A stretch of DNA of 64,000 bases from Crocinitomicaceae bacterium (GCA_029238665.1 JAQWFQ010000029.1:1-64000), one strand, 5' to 3'. Positions 47,448-56,863 are shown, counted from the stretch's first letter. Made by a program: numbers and translations. Notes: a model not told the origin generated them from the sequence alone.

Positions 47448-48131
47448 CTATCGTTTAAAATAACCTTTGTATTGAGCATCTGTAATAAATAGAGATGCGG
47501 TTGAATCCGTCATTGTTGGCGGAGTTGTTTGAGGTGACACCGTAATATCAACAACAGAATAGGTGTGAAATACTTCCGTTGAAAAATTACATGTAAATGT
47601 AGAATAGTCACCAGAGTCATCAGATTCTTGCGAGATACTCTCATAAACAAAATCAACATCTTGTACGCTAGAATTAACTTCGTCTGACTTCCATTCGTCA
47701 CCATAATCATCACGATAAACTACTTGAAAACCTGCAAGTGCATTGTTTGAATAACTTGGAGCGCTTGTTGCTGGGGCATCTTGATGAAAAAACTGATTGA
47801 ATGAAGTTAATGCAGGAATACTTGTACCTGTTGGATCACTCCAAGATAGACTTCCTATACCAACCTGCATATAAGAAGATTCGCTTTGGGAAATCATTGT
47901 AGATAAATACTGTGCATCTGTAACTCCTACTGATGTTTGTTTGGCAATACTTGGAGCGCTATAGTAACCATTTACATTCTCTGTTAATTGAATGTAAGCA
48001 CCTCCTATAATTCCTTGAAAACCACTTTTAAGGGTAACTGTTGGTTCTGGAGCAGGTATAATTTCATGTTCGATGCATGAAGTTAATGTGCTTCCTATCA
48101 GTAGTATTAAAACTGCGCTTTTTTTAATCAT
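47448..48131 (-). CDS. Putative lipoprotein, unknown function
   Basis: Protein of 227 residues starting at the ATG at 48131 (MIKKSAVLILLIGSTLTSC). This is a clear lipoprotein signal, with the lipobox LTSC near residue 19. The rest is Ser/Thr-rich and probably beta, with an acidic stretch RDDYGDEWKSDEVN. I do not recognise a domain. A longer start at 48191 would put 20 residues before the signal and is unlikely. Confidence 0.75.
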   Translation of the reverse strand: MIKKSAVLILLIGSTLTSCIEHEIIPAPEPTVTLKSGFQGIIGGAYIQLTENVNGYYSAPSIAKQTSVGVTDAQYLSTMISQSESSYMQVGIGSLSWSDPTGTSIPALTSFNQFFHQDAPATSAPSYSNNALAGFQVVYRDDYGDEWKSDEVNSSVQDVDFVYESISQESDDSGDYSTFTCNFSTEVFHTYSVVDITVSPQTTPPTMTDSTASLFITDAQYKGYFKR

Positions 48132-48248
48132 TTTAAGTAGTTTAAAACTGTCAATCTCTTTTGTTAGAAATTTAAGAGTGAAATTAATCACTTCAACTAA
48201 ATTACGTAAAAAAGATTAAAAAGGTTGCGTTAAGGGCTAATGCTTTGT

Positions 48249-48569
48249 TTAAGCCCTTAGTTGTCTAATAGCATCTTGGTTTGTTAACTCGTTCAAGTTT
48301 ACAGAGCTGTTATGGGATTGACTCATGTTGATTGTAAATAATGTTTCGTCATTATACATAGGTTCAGAAGTCATTATATCTTCTAATTCAAATCGCTCAT
48401 TTTGGCGTTTTAACTGGTTTAATAGTTGGTTTAGTTGAGACATAGAAACAGTGATGTCGCTTAAATAATTCAAGTGACCTTGATTTATTGTTCCTTTAAC
48501 TAATACTGATGTGTCGTTCGATTCGAATAAAATAGTCGAAATTTCAAATGTTTTACCTTCTGTACTCAT
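48249..48569 (-). CDS. Hypothetical protein, 106 residues
   Basis: No family recognised. Soluble and Asn/Ser/Gln-rich, with alternating strand-like segments (TSVLVKGTINQGHLNYLSDITVSM) and a helical QLNQLLNQLKRQNERFELED. No signal peptide. Composition and codon use look natural, so I keep it as a gene. Confidence 0.62.
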   Translation of the reverse strand: MSTEGKTFEISTILFESNDTSVLVKGTINQGHLNYLSDITVSMSQLNQLLNQLKRQNERFELEDIMTSEPMYNDETLFTINMSQSHNSSVNLNELTNQDAIRQLRA

Positions 48570-48711
48570 AGCTCTTATTATTTATACTACAAATTTGGAG
48601 TGCGTGAACGTAAACTATTTACGATGTTGTTTTTTCAATCGTAAAAATAGATGTGAAACGTGCTTGTTTTGGTGTAAAAAATGTACTTTCATAGTCATAA
48701 ATTAGAATACT

Positions 48712-50004
48712 ATGAAATACGATAGGATAGATAAAGAATTGTTCGTTTTGAACAGGAAGAATTTTGTTGAACAAATGGATGAGTCATCACTGGCTGTTTT
48801 CAATTCGAATGATATCTTTCCAATAAGTGCAGATAGTACAATGCCTTTTCAACAACATAGAGACATCCTTTTCCTTTCTGGGGTCGATCAAGAAGAGAGC
48901 ATTCTGGTACTTTCTCCAAACTCAAAAAATAAAGCACATCGAGAAGTTCTTTTTTTGAAAGAAACCAATGAGCATATTGCAGTTTGGGAAGGTGCAAAAT
49001 TGAATAAAGAACAAGCGTTTGAAACATCAGGAATTAAAACGGTTTATTGGCTCGACCAATTTGATCGAATTCTTAAGCAAATGATGTACGAAGTTGAACA
49101 TGTATATTTAAATACGAATGAGCATTTACGAGCAGATACAACTGTCCAAACACGCGAAGACCGGTTTATAAATCGTGTCCGCTCTGAATATCCAGCACAT
49201 ACGGTAAAACGAAGTGCTCCAATTATGCATCGAACTAGGTCGCGTAAGCACCGCATTGAAATTGACTTGATGCAGAATGCATGTAATATTACAAAATCGG
49301 GCATTGAGCGTATTCTTGGTTTTGTGAAGCCAGGGGTTTGGGAATATGAAATTGAAGCAGAATTGATTCATGAGTTTATCCGTAATAGATCTCGCGGGTT
49401 TGCATATACACCAATTATTGCCTCTGGAGCAAATGCATGTGTTTTACACTACATTGAAAACAATGCACGTTGTAAGGCAGGAGAAGTTATTCTGTTAGAT
49501 GTTGGAGCGGAGTATGCTAATTACGCATCTGATTTAACACGGTCAATTCCTGTAAGTGGTCGTTTTACAGACAGACAAAGGGCGGTATATGATGCTGTTT
49601 TACATGTGAAAACGGAGGCAGAAAAATTACTTGTTCCAGGTACAGTGATGGATGATTATCACAAGGAGGTAGGAAAGTTAATGGAGTCTGAATTGTTGAA
49701 GTTAAAATTGATTGATAAAACAGACATTAAAAATCAACGTGCAGATTGGCCTGCCTATAAGAAGTACTTTATGCATGGAACGTCTCATTTTATAGGTTTA
49801 GACACCCATGATGTTGGGTTGTGGAATGAACCTATAGAAGCTGGAATGGCTTTTACATGCGAACCAGGAATTTACATTCCAGAAGAGAGTCTTGGTATTC
49901 GTTTAGAGGATGATTTGATTGTTCAAAAAACGGGCGGCCCATTGAATTTAATGGGGTCTATTCCCATTGAAGCAGATGAAATTGAGACCTTGATGAATGA
50001 ATAG
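48712..50004 (+). CDS. pepP: Xaa-Pro aminopeptidase (aminopeptidase P, M24B)
   Basis: Protein of 430 residues. An N-terminal creatinase-like domain precedes a pita-bread M24 domain. Metal ligands are visible: the Asp pair in LLDVGAEYANYASDLTRS, His in HGTSHFIGLDTHDVG, Glu in FTCEPGIY and Glu in IRLEDDLI. It removes N-terminal residues before proline. Its last 8 bp overlap the alpha/beta hydrolase start, so the two are coupled. Confidence 0.94.
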   Translation: MKYDRIDKELFVLNRKNFVEQMDESSLAVFNSNDIFPISADSTMPFQQHRDILFLSGVDQEESILVLSPNSKNKAHREVLFLKETNEHIAVWEGAKLNKEQAFETSGIKTVYWLDQFDRILKQMMYEVEHVYLNTNEHLRADTTVQTREDRFINRVRSEYPAHTVKRSAPIMHRTRSRKHRIEIDLMQNACNITKSGIERILGFVKPGVWEYEIEAELIHEFIRNRSRGFAYTPIIASGANACVLHYIENNARCKAGEVILLDVGAEYANYASDLTRSIPVSGRFTDRQRAVYDAVLHVKTEAEKLLVPGTVMDDYHKEVGKLMESELLKLKLIDKTDIKNQRADWPAYKKYFMHGTSHFIGLDTHDVGLWNEPIEAGMAFTCEPGIYIPEESLGIRLEDDLIVQKTGGPLNLMGSIPIEADEIETLMNE

Positions 50005-50758
50005 TAAAAATCAAGATATATTATTTCACAGGGTGTCCGGAACTGGTCACCCTGTTGTTTTTTTACATGGTTTTTTAGAATCATCCACAATGTGGGACTT
50101 CTTAGATTTACCAGAGTCAATTCAGAAAATTGTAATTGATTTACCTGGTCATGGAGCCAGCGTAGATGCAACAGAAGAGTCTACCATGAAAAGTATGGCG
50201 AAACTCGTTCTTGAGCTATTGAAAAACATTGAGGTTACTGAATATACCATTGTTGGACATTCTATGGGAGGTTACGTTGGGTTAGAACTGATGAAACTCG
50301 ATGAGGGGTGCGCAAAGCTTGTTTTATTGAATTCTAATTTCTGGAAGGATTCACCGGATAAAGTTGAAAATCGAAAACGTGTAGCTAATGTTGTACGAAC
50401 GAATAAGTCCTATTTTCTGTACGAAACCATCCCTAATTTATTTCTGAACCCGGACAACTTTGACGTCGAAGTTAAAGGGTTAATTGACGCGTCAAAAAAA
50501 ATGAAATCGGAGAATATTAGTCGTGTTTCTATAGCAATGAGTAAACGGGACGATAACCAGCAATTTGTAGCCGATCATTTAGAGAAAATACTCATTATTC
50601 AAGGTGCAGAAGACTTGGCTGTACCAAAAAATGAGATGGATAAAAAACTGAGGGGATTGACACCTAACTATGTTGTTTTGAAAAACACGGGACACATGAC
50701 TCACATAGAACTTCCTGTTAAAACAACAGCGTTAATTGCGTCATTTATTAGTCGTTGA
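49997..50758 (+). CDS. Alpha/beta hydrolase
   Basis: Protein of 253 residues with the oxyanion HGF motif, nucleophile S89 in GHSMGGYVG, Asp in GAEDLAVP and His in NTGHMTHIE, a complete triad. It is closest in layout to small MenH/BioH-like esterases; the substrate is unknown. It overlaps pepP by 8 bp and ends 11 bp inside the 3' end of convergent thiL. Confidence 0.9.
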   Translation: MNSKNQDILFHRVSGTGHPVVFLHGFLESSTMWDFLDLPESIQKIVIDLPGHGASVDATEESTMKSMAKLVLELLKNIEVTEYTIVGHSMGGYVGLELMKLDEGCAKLVLLNSNFWKDSPDKVENRKRVANVVRTNKSYFLYETIPNLFLNPDNFDVEVKGLIDASKKMKSENISRVSIAMSKRDDNQQFVADHLEKILIIQGAEDLAVPKNEMDKKLRGLTPNYVVLKNTGHMTHIELPVKTTALIASFISR

Positions 50759-51785
50759 GATGACTCCATCCTTGTGCTTGAAGCTCAAGAGAAGAACCAG
50801 ACTTGTCTATAAAATAGATTCCATCGGCTTCATTGGTCATGTGGCCAATAATTGACATGTGTGGATTCCCTTTTACTTTTTCGAAGTCAGACTGTGGTAC
50901 TGTAAATAGTAATTCATAGTCTTCACCCCCATTTAATGCACATGTACTTGGGTCTAAATTAAACTCAATAGCAGTCATTGATGTTTTTGCATCAATTGGA
51001 ATTTTCTCATCGTACACATGACATCCAACTTTACTGGATTTACAGATATGCATTATTTCAGAAGCTAACCCATCTGAAATATCAATCATTGAGGTTGGCT
51101 TAATACCAAGTTCTTTTAAAAACAGAATAATATCATGTCTTGCTTCTGGTTTCAATTGGCGTTCAATGATATAATCATGCCCATCCAAATCAGGTTGAAT
51201 TTCAGGATTGGCATTGTAAACCACTTTTTCCCGCTCCAAGATTTGAAGCCCCATATACGCTGCACCTAAATCGCCAGTTGCAACAAGTAAATCATTTTCT
51301 TTAGCTCCAGAACGGTAAGCGATGTCTTTCTTTTTAGCAGAGCCAATAACAGTGATGCTGATAGATAAACCAGACAGAGAAGATGTTGTGTCTCCACCAA
51401 TTAAATCTACATTATAAATAGAGCAAGCTGTACGAATCCCATCATAGAGTTCTTCTAATGCTTCTACCGGAAAACGATTTGAAACAGCAATAGAAACCGT
51501 AATTTGTTCAGCTGTTCCATTCATGGCGCAGATATCAGAAACATTAACGGCTACCGCCTTGTATCCAAGGTGTTTTAAGGGCATGTACATTAAATTGAAG
51601 TGTACACCTTCAATAAGCATATCTGTAGAAATCAATTTTGCGTCTTCATCAGAAATAGAAATTACTGCAGCATCATCACCAATACCACAACTTGTGCTAG
51701 GATTTTGATTCACAAAGTCTTTTGTTAAATGCTCAATTAAACCAAATTCTCCCAGTTTCTCTAATTCCGTTCTTTGATCGCTCAT
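50748..51785 (-). CDS. thiL: Thiamine-monophosphate kinase
   Basis: Protein of 345 residues of the PurM/ThiL fold. It converts thiamine phosphate to the active diphosphate. Motifs: GIGDDAAVI with ATP/Mg-binding Asp residues, STDMLIEGVHF, DICAMNG, DLIGGDTTSS and MIDISDGLASE. A TAACTTTG box 16 nt before the ATG is a likely promoter. No other thi genes are nearby, as is common for thiL. Confidence 0.95.
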   Translation of the reverse strand: MSDQRTELEKLGEFGLIEHLTKDFVNQNPSTSCGIGDDAAVISISDEDAKLISTDMLIEGVHFNLMYMPLKHLGYKAVAVNVSDICAMNGTAEQITVSIAVSNRFPVEALEELYDGIRTACSIYNVDLIGGDTTSSLSGLSISITVIGSAKKKDIAYRSGAKENDLLVATGDLGAAYMGLQILEREKVVYNANPEIQPDLDGHDYIIERQLKPEARHDIILFLKELGIKPTSMIDISDGLASEIMHICKSSKVGCHVYDEKIPIDAKTSMTAIEFNLDPSTCALNGGEDYELLFTVPQSDFEKVKGNPHMSIIGHMTNEADGIYFIDKSGSSLELQAQGWSHLND

Positions 51786-52030
51786 GCTCTAAAATTTTGT
51801 GCAAAGTTAACTCAAATTTCATGAACTGTGTATAGTTCGATTAGATATTAGGCTAAGTAATAGGCAAGTTCTTTCGTTTGATGGTAGTTTCATACTGCTT
51901 TATTTTGAGTGTTTTTTTTGAAAAAACCATTAATTAACACTAATTTAACCCCTCTTAGGGCTTTGAAAAGTTCTTTAACGCGCAGTTTAGGTAATTACCT
52001 TAAATGTAAATATATAAAAGAAGAATTATT

Positions 52031-52591
52031 TTGAATTCTAAGCCCCAAGAAAGCCCACTGTCAACACAAAGTGACGAACCCCTGACCAGTATTTCACAAT
52101 TAGTTGAGGAATTAAAAGGGTCCCCCACTAACGAATTTGTCTCAATTTCAAAAAAGGTACGTTTAGCTGTATCAGATGTTTCTGATTATGCAACTTGGTC
52201 AACTAAAAAGTACACACGAAATTGTCTTGAAATAAATGATCGGTTTGAACTGATTTTATTGTGTTGGGAACCAGGACAGAAAACACCTATTCACGATCAT
52301 GGTGGAGAGGAGTGTTGGGTTTATTTTGTCAATAGTAAATTTGAAGAAATCGTCTATAAAAAAGATGCTTTAGCATTAAAAGAGAAAAGAAGGTTAGCAA
52401 TTTTGCCCGGATCTGTAACCTACATGACTGATTTTATGGGAGTTCATAGCTTACAGAATATTGGAGATCAACGCGGGTTTTCAATTCATCTCTACGCAAA
52501 ACCTATTAAATCGTGTAATGTTTTCAATCAAGATTCGGAAAAATTTGAATTGGTTGAAATGAATTACGACACACACATTGAACTAACTTAA
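52031..52591 (+). CDS. Cysteine dioxygenase
   Basis: Cupin enzyme of 186 residues that oxidises cysteine to cysteine sulfinate. Iron ligands H88 and H90 (TPIHDHGGEECW), H139 (MGVHSLQN), C95 and Y155 (HLYAKP) correspond well to H86/H88/H140/C93/Y157 of mammalian CDO, so the Cys-Tyr crosslink could form. The start is TTG at 52031; no ATG or GTG is available before the conserved region. The stop lies 4 bp before a PLP decarboxylase that may use the product. Confidence 0.9.
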   Translation: MNSKPQESPLSTQSDEPLTSISQLVEELKGSPTNEFVSISKKVRLAVSDVSDYATWSTKKYTRNCLEINDRFELILLCWEPGQKTPIHDHGGEECWVYFVNSKFEEIVYKKDALALKEKRRLAILPGSVTYMTDFMGVHSLQNIGDQRGFSIHLYAKPIKSCNVFNQDSEKFELVEMNYDTHIELT

Positions 52592-52595
52592 GAAT

Positions 52596-53978
52596 ATGAC
52601 ATCAACATTAAAGGCCGATTTAGAATTGTTTAACCAATTGGTTGAAGTTTTACTAAATGAAGAAGCTACTAAACCAGTAGCGGAGAGAATAAAGGCTGAG
52701 GAATTATATAACACGCTTGACTTATCTCTTAATGAGTCTCCTATGCTTGACCAAGCGTATAAAGAGGTGCTTAGAGACGTATTGATTGCTACTCCAAAAA
52801 CGGCTACAAACTTATTTTTCAACCAATTATTTGGTGGAAGACAAGGTAAGGCAATATTGGGAGATCTACTTGCCGTGCTACTTAATAATAGTATGTACAC
52901 CTATAAAGTTGCTGGCCCTCAAGTTGGTATTGAGCAAGAGATTATCCGAAAATCGTGTGATTTAGTTGGTTATGGAGCGGGAAGTAATGGTACGTTTCCA
53001 ACAGGTGGTTCTATGAGTAACTACATGGCATTGATGATGGCTCGTGACAAATACGATTTATCTATTCGTACGAATGGGGTTATGAAACGTTTAACGGTTT
53101 ATACGTCTAAAGAGTCGCATTATTCAAATGCTAAAAATGCTAGTTTTTCAGGAATAGGGAGGGCGAATGTACGATACATTGACTCAGATCATTATGGTCG
53201 TATGATTCCTTCAAAATTAGAAGCTCAAATAAAAACAGATATTGCAGATGGTTGTACACCAATTTATGTCAACTCAACTGCTGGAACTACTGTTTTGGGT
53301 GCTTTTGATCCGATTGAGGACCTTGCTGATATTTGTGAAAAGTACAAGCTTTGGCTTCATGTTGATGGAGCATACTGTGGGGCAGTTATTTTTAGTGAAA
53401 AAAATCGTCACCTCCTAAAAGGCATGGAACGATCAAATTCGTTTAGTTTCAATGCGCACAAAATGTTAGGTACACCACTAACGTGTTCAATTATCCTTGT
53501 TAAGGACAAAACAGATTTGAGTAATTCATTCAGTAACGATGCAGAGTATTTGTATCAGACAGATGGAGATGACTTTAACCTTGGGAAAACTTCGTTCCAA
53601 TGTGGTAGAAGGAATGATGCTTTAAAATTCTGGACCTTATGGAAAGCAGTTGGTTCAACAGGGTTGAAGAATATTGTTGATCATCAATTTGACTTAGCAG
53701 ATGTAGCTAGAGCGTACATTAGAAACAATTCAGATTATAAATTGTATAGTTTTGATGATTCGATTTCAGTTTGCTTTAACTATAAAGGAATCGATGCCAA
53801 TAAGCTATGTACTGCACTTTATGAAGAGCAAGTAACTGTTGTTGGATTTGGAGCTTTTGGAGACGATGAATTTGTTCGTTTTGTTACAATTAACGCCAAT
53901 AATTCTCCAGAAGACATTTTGAATTTCTTTAAAGTTATGGAAGACTTTGTAGATAAGCATCCAGAGTTACTGGCTTAA
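52596..53978 (+). CDS. Group II PLP-dependent decarboxylase (likely cysteine sulfinate or acidic amino acid)
   Basis: Protein of 460 residues of the GAD/CSAD family. The PLP lysine is K289 in SFNAHKMLG. The cofactor Asp lies in HVDGAY, and PTGGSMSNYMAL holds the phosphate loop. Members decarboxylate glutamate, aspartate, cysteine sulfinate or aromatic amino acids. Coupling to cysteine dioxygenase 4 bp upstream suggests cysteine sulfinate to hypotaurine, which is inference. It overlaps the 3' end of the convergent sulfotransferase-like gene by 12 bp. Confidence 0.88.
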   Translation: MTSTLKADLELFNQLVEVLLNEEATKPVAERIKAEELYNTLDLSLNESPMLDQAYKEVLRDVLIATPKTATNLFFNQLFGGRQGKAILGDLLAVLLNNSMYTYKVAGPQVGIEQEIIRKSCDLVGYGAGSNGTFPTGGSMSNYMALMMARDKYDLSIRTNGVMKRLTVYTSKESHYSNAKNASFSGIGRANVRYIDSDHYGRMIPSKLEAQIKTDIADGCTPIYVNSTAGTTVLGAFDPIEDLADICEKYKLWLHVDGAYCGAVIFSEKNRHLLKGMERSNSFSFNAHKMLGTPLTCSIILVKDKTDLSNSFSNDAEYLYQTDGDDFNLGKTSFQCGRRNDALKFWTLWKAVGSTGLKNIVDHQFDLADVARAYIRNNSDYKLYSFDDSISVCFNYKGIDANKLCTALYEEQVTVVGFGAFGDDEFVRFVTINANNSPEDILNFFKVMEDFVDKHPELLA

Positions 53979-54689
53979 TGCAATGAGTTGTTGGTAACAG
54001 ATTTTACAATCTTCAAGTAATGGTTTTAGGTGCTCCGGAAATGTATTTGTTTTGGGTCTGTACTCCATAAACCCTTTTGATTTGTGAACACTGTCATACC
54101 AATATTCTGCCCATATTCCATCTTCTTTTCGTGCCCCAGGGCTCCAAGACAACATTGACTCTTGAAAGGGAATGTCTGCTTGAACGCATAACTTTTTCAA
54201 CGCCATTTCAGGGTTTAGTAACACTTGTTTAGCATCCAGTACAATAGGGGTAATTCCATTTTCCTTGAAATACGATACTAAATCAATATGCAAGGAATAA
54301 CCAACATCATCCATGGATGGGTTTTCAATAACCTTATCAAAAGAGGGTAGCATTTCAACGGGGTCTCTTGTGAGAATAACATTGATGGCATCTTTCATAA
54401 AGGTTCTGTCCAAATTGAGTAGGTGATGGGTCATATTTTTGAAAAACACTACAGGTGATTCGTGTTTACCCATCATCATTTCAAGTACTTTTCCCCCATT
54501 ATTTTCTTGGTCTTTTAGAATATCTTCTGCCCCTGGGTGGTATTCATTAGCGTTAGAAGAACTCAGGTAATGTGCGTAGAGTGGCTCATCAAAAACAGTG
54601 GTGTCAGTTCGTTGAGCAAAAGAATACATTAAAGCCGTAGATATATTTCTCGGCCCAGACCACAAACAAATTCGTTTAGTAGAACTCAT
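53967..54689 (-). CDS. Sulfotransferase-like P-loop protein
   Basis: Protein of 240 residues. The N-terminal CLWSGPRNISTALMYSFAQR is a PAPS-type phosphate-binding loop, followed by a VILTRDPVEMLPSF segment like the 3'-phosphate site of sulfotransferases. The acceptor is unknown and sulfotransfer is not proven. It starts 1 bp after the stop of the class IV aminotransferase, so the two are coupled. As I recall, the two domains are fused in plant 'branched-chain aminotransferase-like' proteins. Confidence 0.78.
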   Translation of the reverse strand: MSSTKRICLWSGPRNISTALMYSFAQRTDTTVFDEPLYAHYLSSSNANEYHPGAEDILKDQENNGGKVLEMMMGKHESPVVFFKNMTHHLLNLDRTFMKDAINVILTRDPVEMLPSFDKVIENPSMDDVGYSLHIDLVSYFKENGITPIVLDAKQVLLNPEMALKKLCVQADIPFQESMLSWSPGARKEDGIWAEYWYDSVHKSKGFMEYRPKTNTFPEHLKPLLEDCKICYQQLIALSQ

Positions 54690-54690
54690 A

Positions 54691-55602
54691 TTAATTGATT
54701 TGATTGAAGATTAATTGTTCGTATAAACCACTTACTTTTCTAGATATTTCACCAAATTTACCATTGCCAATTTGTTTACCGTCAATCGTTGTTACGGGGG
54801 TAATTCCGCCAAAAGTTCCGGTAACAAATGCTTCATCTGCGCCGTACACATCAAATAGCGAAAAGTTCTTTTGTTCGCATACGATTTCATTCTCTTTACA
54901 AACTCGAATTACATTGCCTCGGGTTATTCCGTTCATACAATACTGTCCGGTAGAGGTCCATACTTCTCCATCTTTAACGATGAAAAAATTGGTGGCATTG
55001 CATGTTGCAACAAATCCATTTACATCGAGCATTAGTGCTTCATCTGCACCAGCTTCAATTGCCTGCATCAGTGCTTGAACTTCGTGTAATTTACTGTGGC
55101 AGTTTAATCGGGGGTCAAGCGCATCTGGAGAGCCCCTTCTTATGGTGCTTGTAAATAAGGTTACACCCTGCTCTTTGCTCTCTTTAGATGCTTTTTTATG
55201 TTCAGCGATAATGACCAAGTTTGGTCCAGATATCGTGAATCTCGGATCTTGTGTAGGTGTCTTTTTAATGCCTCTAGTTACCATTACACGTAAGTGAACA
55301 TCATTGTGCATTTGATTTGCATTTAATGTCTGCCAAATTTTTCCGATGAGTTCCGTTTTTGTGAATTTTAATTCCATTCCAATTGCCTTAGCAGAGTGCC
55401 ATAGTCTGTTTAGGTGAAGGTCTAAAAAAACAATAACACCTTCGTGTAGTCGCATCCCTTCCCAAACACCATCGCCTACAAGATATCCGCTATCAAAGAC
55501 AGATATTTTAGCCTTATCGCGTGCAAATAGTTCGCCATTAACAAAAATCTTGATCTGCTCATTTCGAACATCAACTTCTGAATTATGTGTACCGTGAATC
55601 AT
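54691..55602 (-). CDS. Class IV PLP aminotransferase (branched-chain / D-amino acid aminotransferase-like)
   Basis: Protein of 303 residues of the BCAT/DAAT/ADC-lyase fold. It has FDSGYLVGDGVWEGMRLHEG, the likely PLP lysine in NCHSKLHEVQ, EAGADEALMLDVNGFVATCNATNFFIV and the C-terminal phosphate loop GTFGGITPV. The substrate cannot be fixed by eye. I chose the ATG at 55602 rather than a TTG at 55611. It is coupled to the sulfotransferase-like gene and shares no obvious operon with the facing cysteine dioxygenase pair. Confidence 0.88.
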   Translation of the reverse strand: MIHGTHNSEVDVRNEQIKIFVNGELFARDKAKISVFDSGYLVGDGVWEGMRLHEGVIVFLDLHLNRLWHSAKAIGMELKFTKTELIGKIWQTLNANQMHNDVHLRVMVTRGIKKTPTQDPRFTISGPNLVIIAEHKKASKESKEQGVTLFTSTIRRGSPDALDPRLNCHSKLHEVQALMQAIEAGADEALMLDVNGFVATCNATNFFIVKDGEVWTSTGQYCMNGITRGNVIRVCKENEIVCEQKNFSLFDVYGADEAFVTGTFGGITPVTTIDGKQIGNGKFGEISRKVSGLYEQLIFNQIN

Positions 55603-55705
55603 AGTTAACAAGTTTTTAATCTCGTTAAATATAAGAATGATTGTTTATCAAAATGATTTTGTGAAACATAAGCTACTTAGACTGAATGCTGATTCGTAGC
55701 TAGAA

Positions 55706-55740
55706 CCAAAAAAGAGGGACACAAAGCCCCTCTTTTTTGG
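55706..55740 (-). terminator. Intrinsic terminator behind the lipoprotein gene
   Basis: Perfect 13-bp arms CCAAAAAAGAGGG / CCCTCTTTTTTGG with a 9-nt loop. It lies 15 nt past a second in-frame stop at 55755-55757. Confidence 0.85.
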
Positions 55741-55796
55741 TTTAATATCAGGTGTTACAATGCAGCCATTGCAATCTTCATTTGAATTTTTTGCAT

Positions 55797-56201
55797 TTAC
55801 ATTAATTGAGAAAACTCAAGATTTGGAGAAATTTCAGTCATTTTAGTTGACCATTTAGTCCCTTCTTGTATCATTGCTTGATATTCAGTCATAATAGACA
55901 TGTCTGAAGGGTCTGCTTTTTGTTTTTTTATGATTGCTACGTAGCTGTCTACATAACGCTCATAACTAGCTAAAAACTCATTCCACTCATCCGTAGAAAT
56001 GGTAGATTCTTCCGAAACTTCTACCCCTTCTTCTGCAGCTTCTTCTTTTGGTTCCTCAATTTCTTCTTTTTGATATTGTTGACTCATCTCAATCAGGTCC
56101 GTTAACCCTTCGATCGGTGTCTTTTTTTCTTCAGCACCTCCACAAGAGGCCAGCGTCATTGTTGCAATGCATGTAGCAAGTATAATTTTTTTCTTTTTCA
56201 T
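55797..56201 (-). CDS. Putative lipoprotein with acidic linker; possibly shortened by a recent stop
   Basis: Protein of 134 residues from the ATG at 56201, with a lipoprotein signal (MTLASC, Cys near 19). A Glu-rich linker (EEIEEPKEEAAEEGVEVSEE) and a helical C-terminal part (WNEFLASYERYVDSYVAII) follow. Directly after the TAA at 55797 the same frame continues for 13 codons, beginning with ATG, as MQKIQMKIAMAAL. It then stops at 55755, just before the terminator. That tail looks like the natural amphipathic C-terminus, so the gene may be slightly truncated. Function unknown. Confidence 0.75.
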   Translation of the reverse strand: MKKKKIILATCIATMTLASCGGAEEKKTPIEGLTDLIEMSQQYQKEEIEEPKEEAAEEGVEVSEESTISTDEWNEFLASYERYVDSYVAIIKKQKADPSDMSIMTEYQAMIQEGTKWSTKMTEISPNLEFSQLM

Positions 56202-56270
56202 GGTATTGATTTTAAGTGAATATTTGGGTTGTGTTTTAAAGTGTTTCATTAGTTGTTCTTTTATAGAAGG

Positions 56271-56852
56271 CTATTTTGTATTCCTAAATGTCTGAATTTT
56301 ATTGTATGTAAATTTCGAGTCATTCCTATTGATTTGATATAGAGACAACCCAGAAACACAGCCTGACAATATTGACTTACCTAGGATTGCTAATAATTTT
56401 TCACCATTAAAAAAATGAGGAACCTGATCTATACGCGGGTAAATCCCAAATTGAGTACCTACGAAAATAGGAATTCTTTGATCCTCGATTTTAATAAACT
56501 CCTCAAGTTCAACAATGTCAATTAATGACTTGTCAATATTGAAATCTGAATAGCCAGTTTTTAGTCTTTTAAACCATTTCTGTCCATGTTGTGGGTCGTT
56601 CTTAAAATTATTCACCCAGTACGTTGTCCAGGGCTGATTTTCTTTTGTTACATCCACCGGACCTATTTTACGCTGTATTATTTCTACTCTAAAATTTCGT
56701 CGTTTCTCAGGGATTTCTGTGTTTTTTAGTTTCGACAAAGCATATACCTGCTCAAAACAGATATGATCAATAAGATGACCGCTATATTCTCCTGCAGGTA
56801 CAATTACTCCGTCAAAGTTTATTTTCATGATATACTCACCGCTTACTATCAT
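56271..56852 (-). CDS. Hypothetical protein, 193 residues
   Basis: I do not recognise the family. No signal peptide or membrane helix; mixed alpha/beta composition. A glycine-rich hydrophobic stretch (FFNGEKLLAILGKSILSGCVSG) is near residues 148-170. It starts at the ATG at 56852, or at the ATG eight codons later. It lies 11 bp downstream of the two-domain secreted protein and is probably co-transcribed with it. Confidence 0.65.
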   Translation of the reverse strand: MIVSGEYIMKINFDGVIVPAGEYSGHLIDHICFEQVYALSKLKNTEIPEKRRNFRVEIIQRKIGPVDVTKENQPWTTYWVNNFKNDPQHGQKWFKRLKTGYSDFNIDKSLIDIVELEEFIKIEDQRIPIFVGTQFGIYPRIDQVPHFFNGEKLLAILGKSILSGCVSGLSLYQINRNDSKFTYNKIQTFRNTK

Positions 56853-56863
56853 TGTTTTCGATT

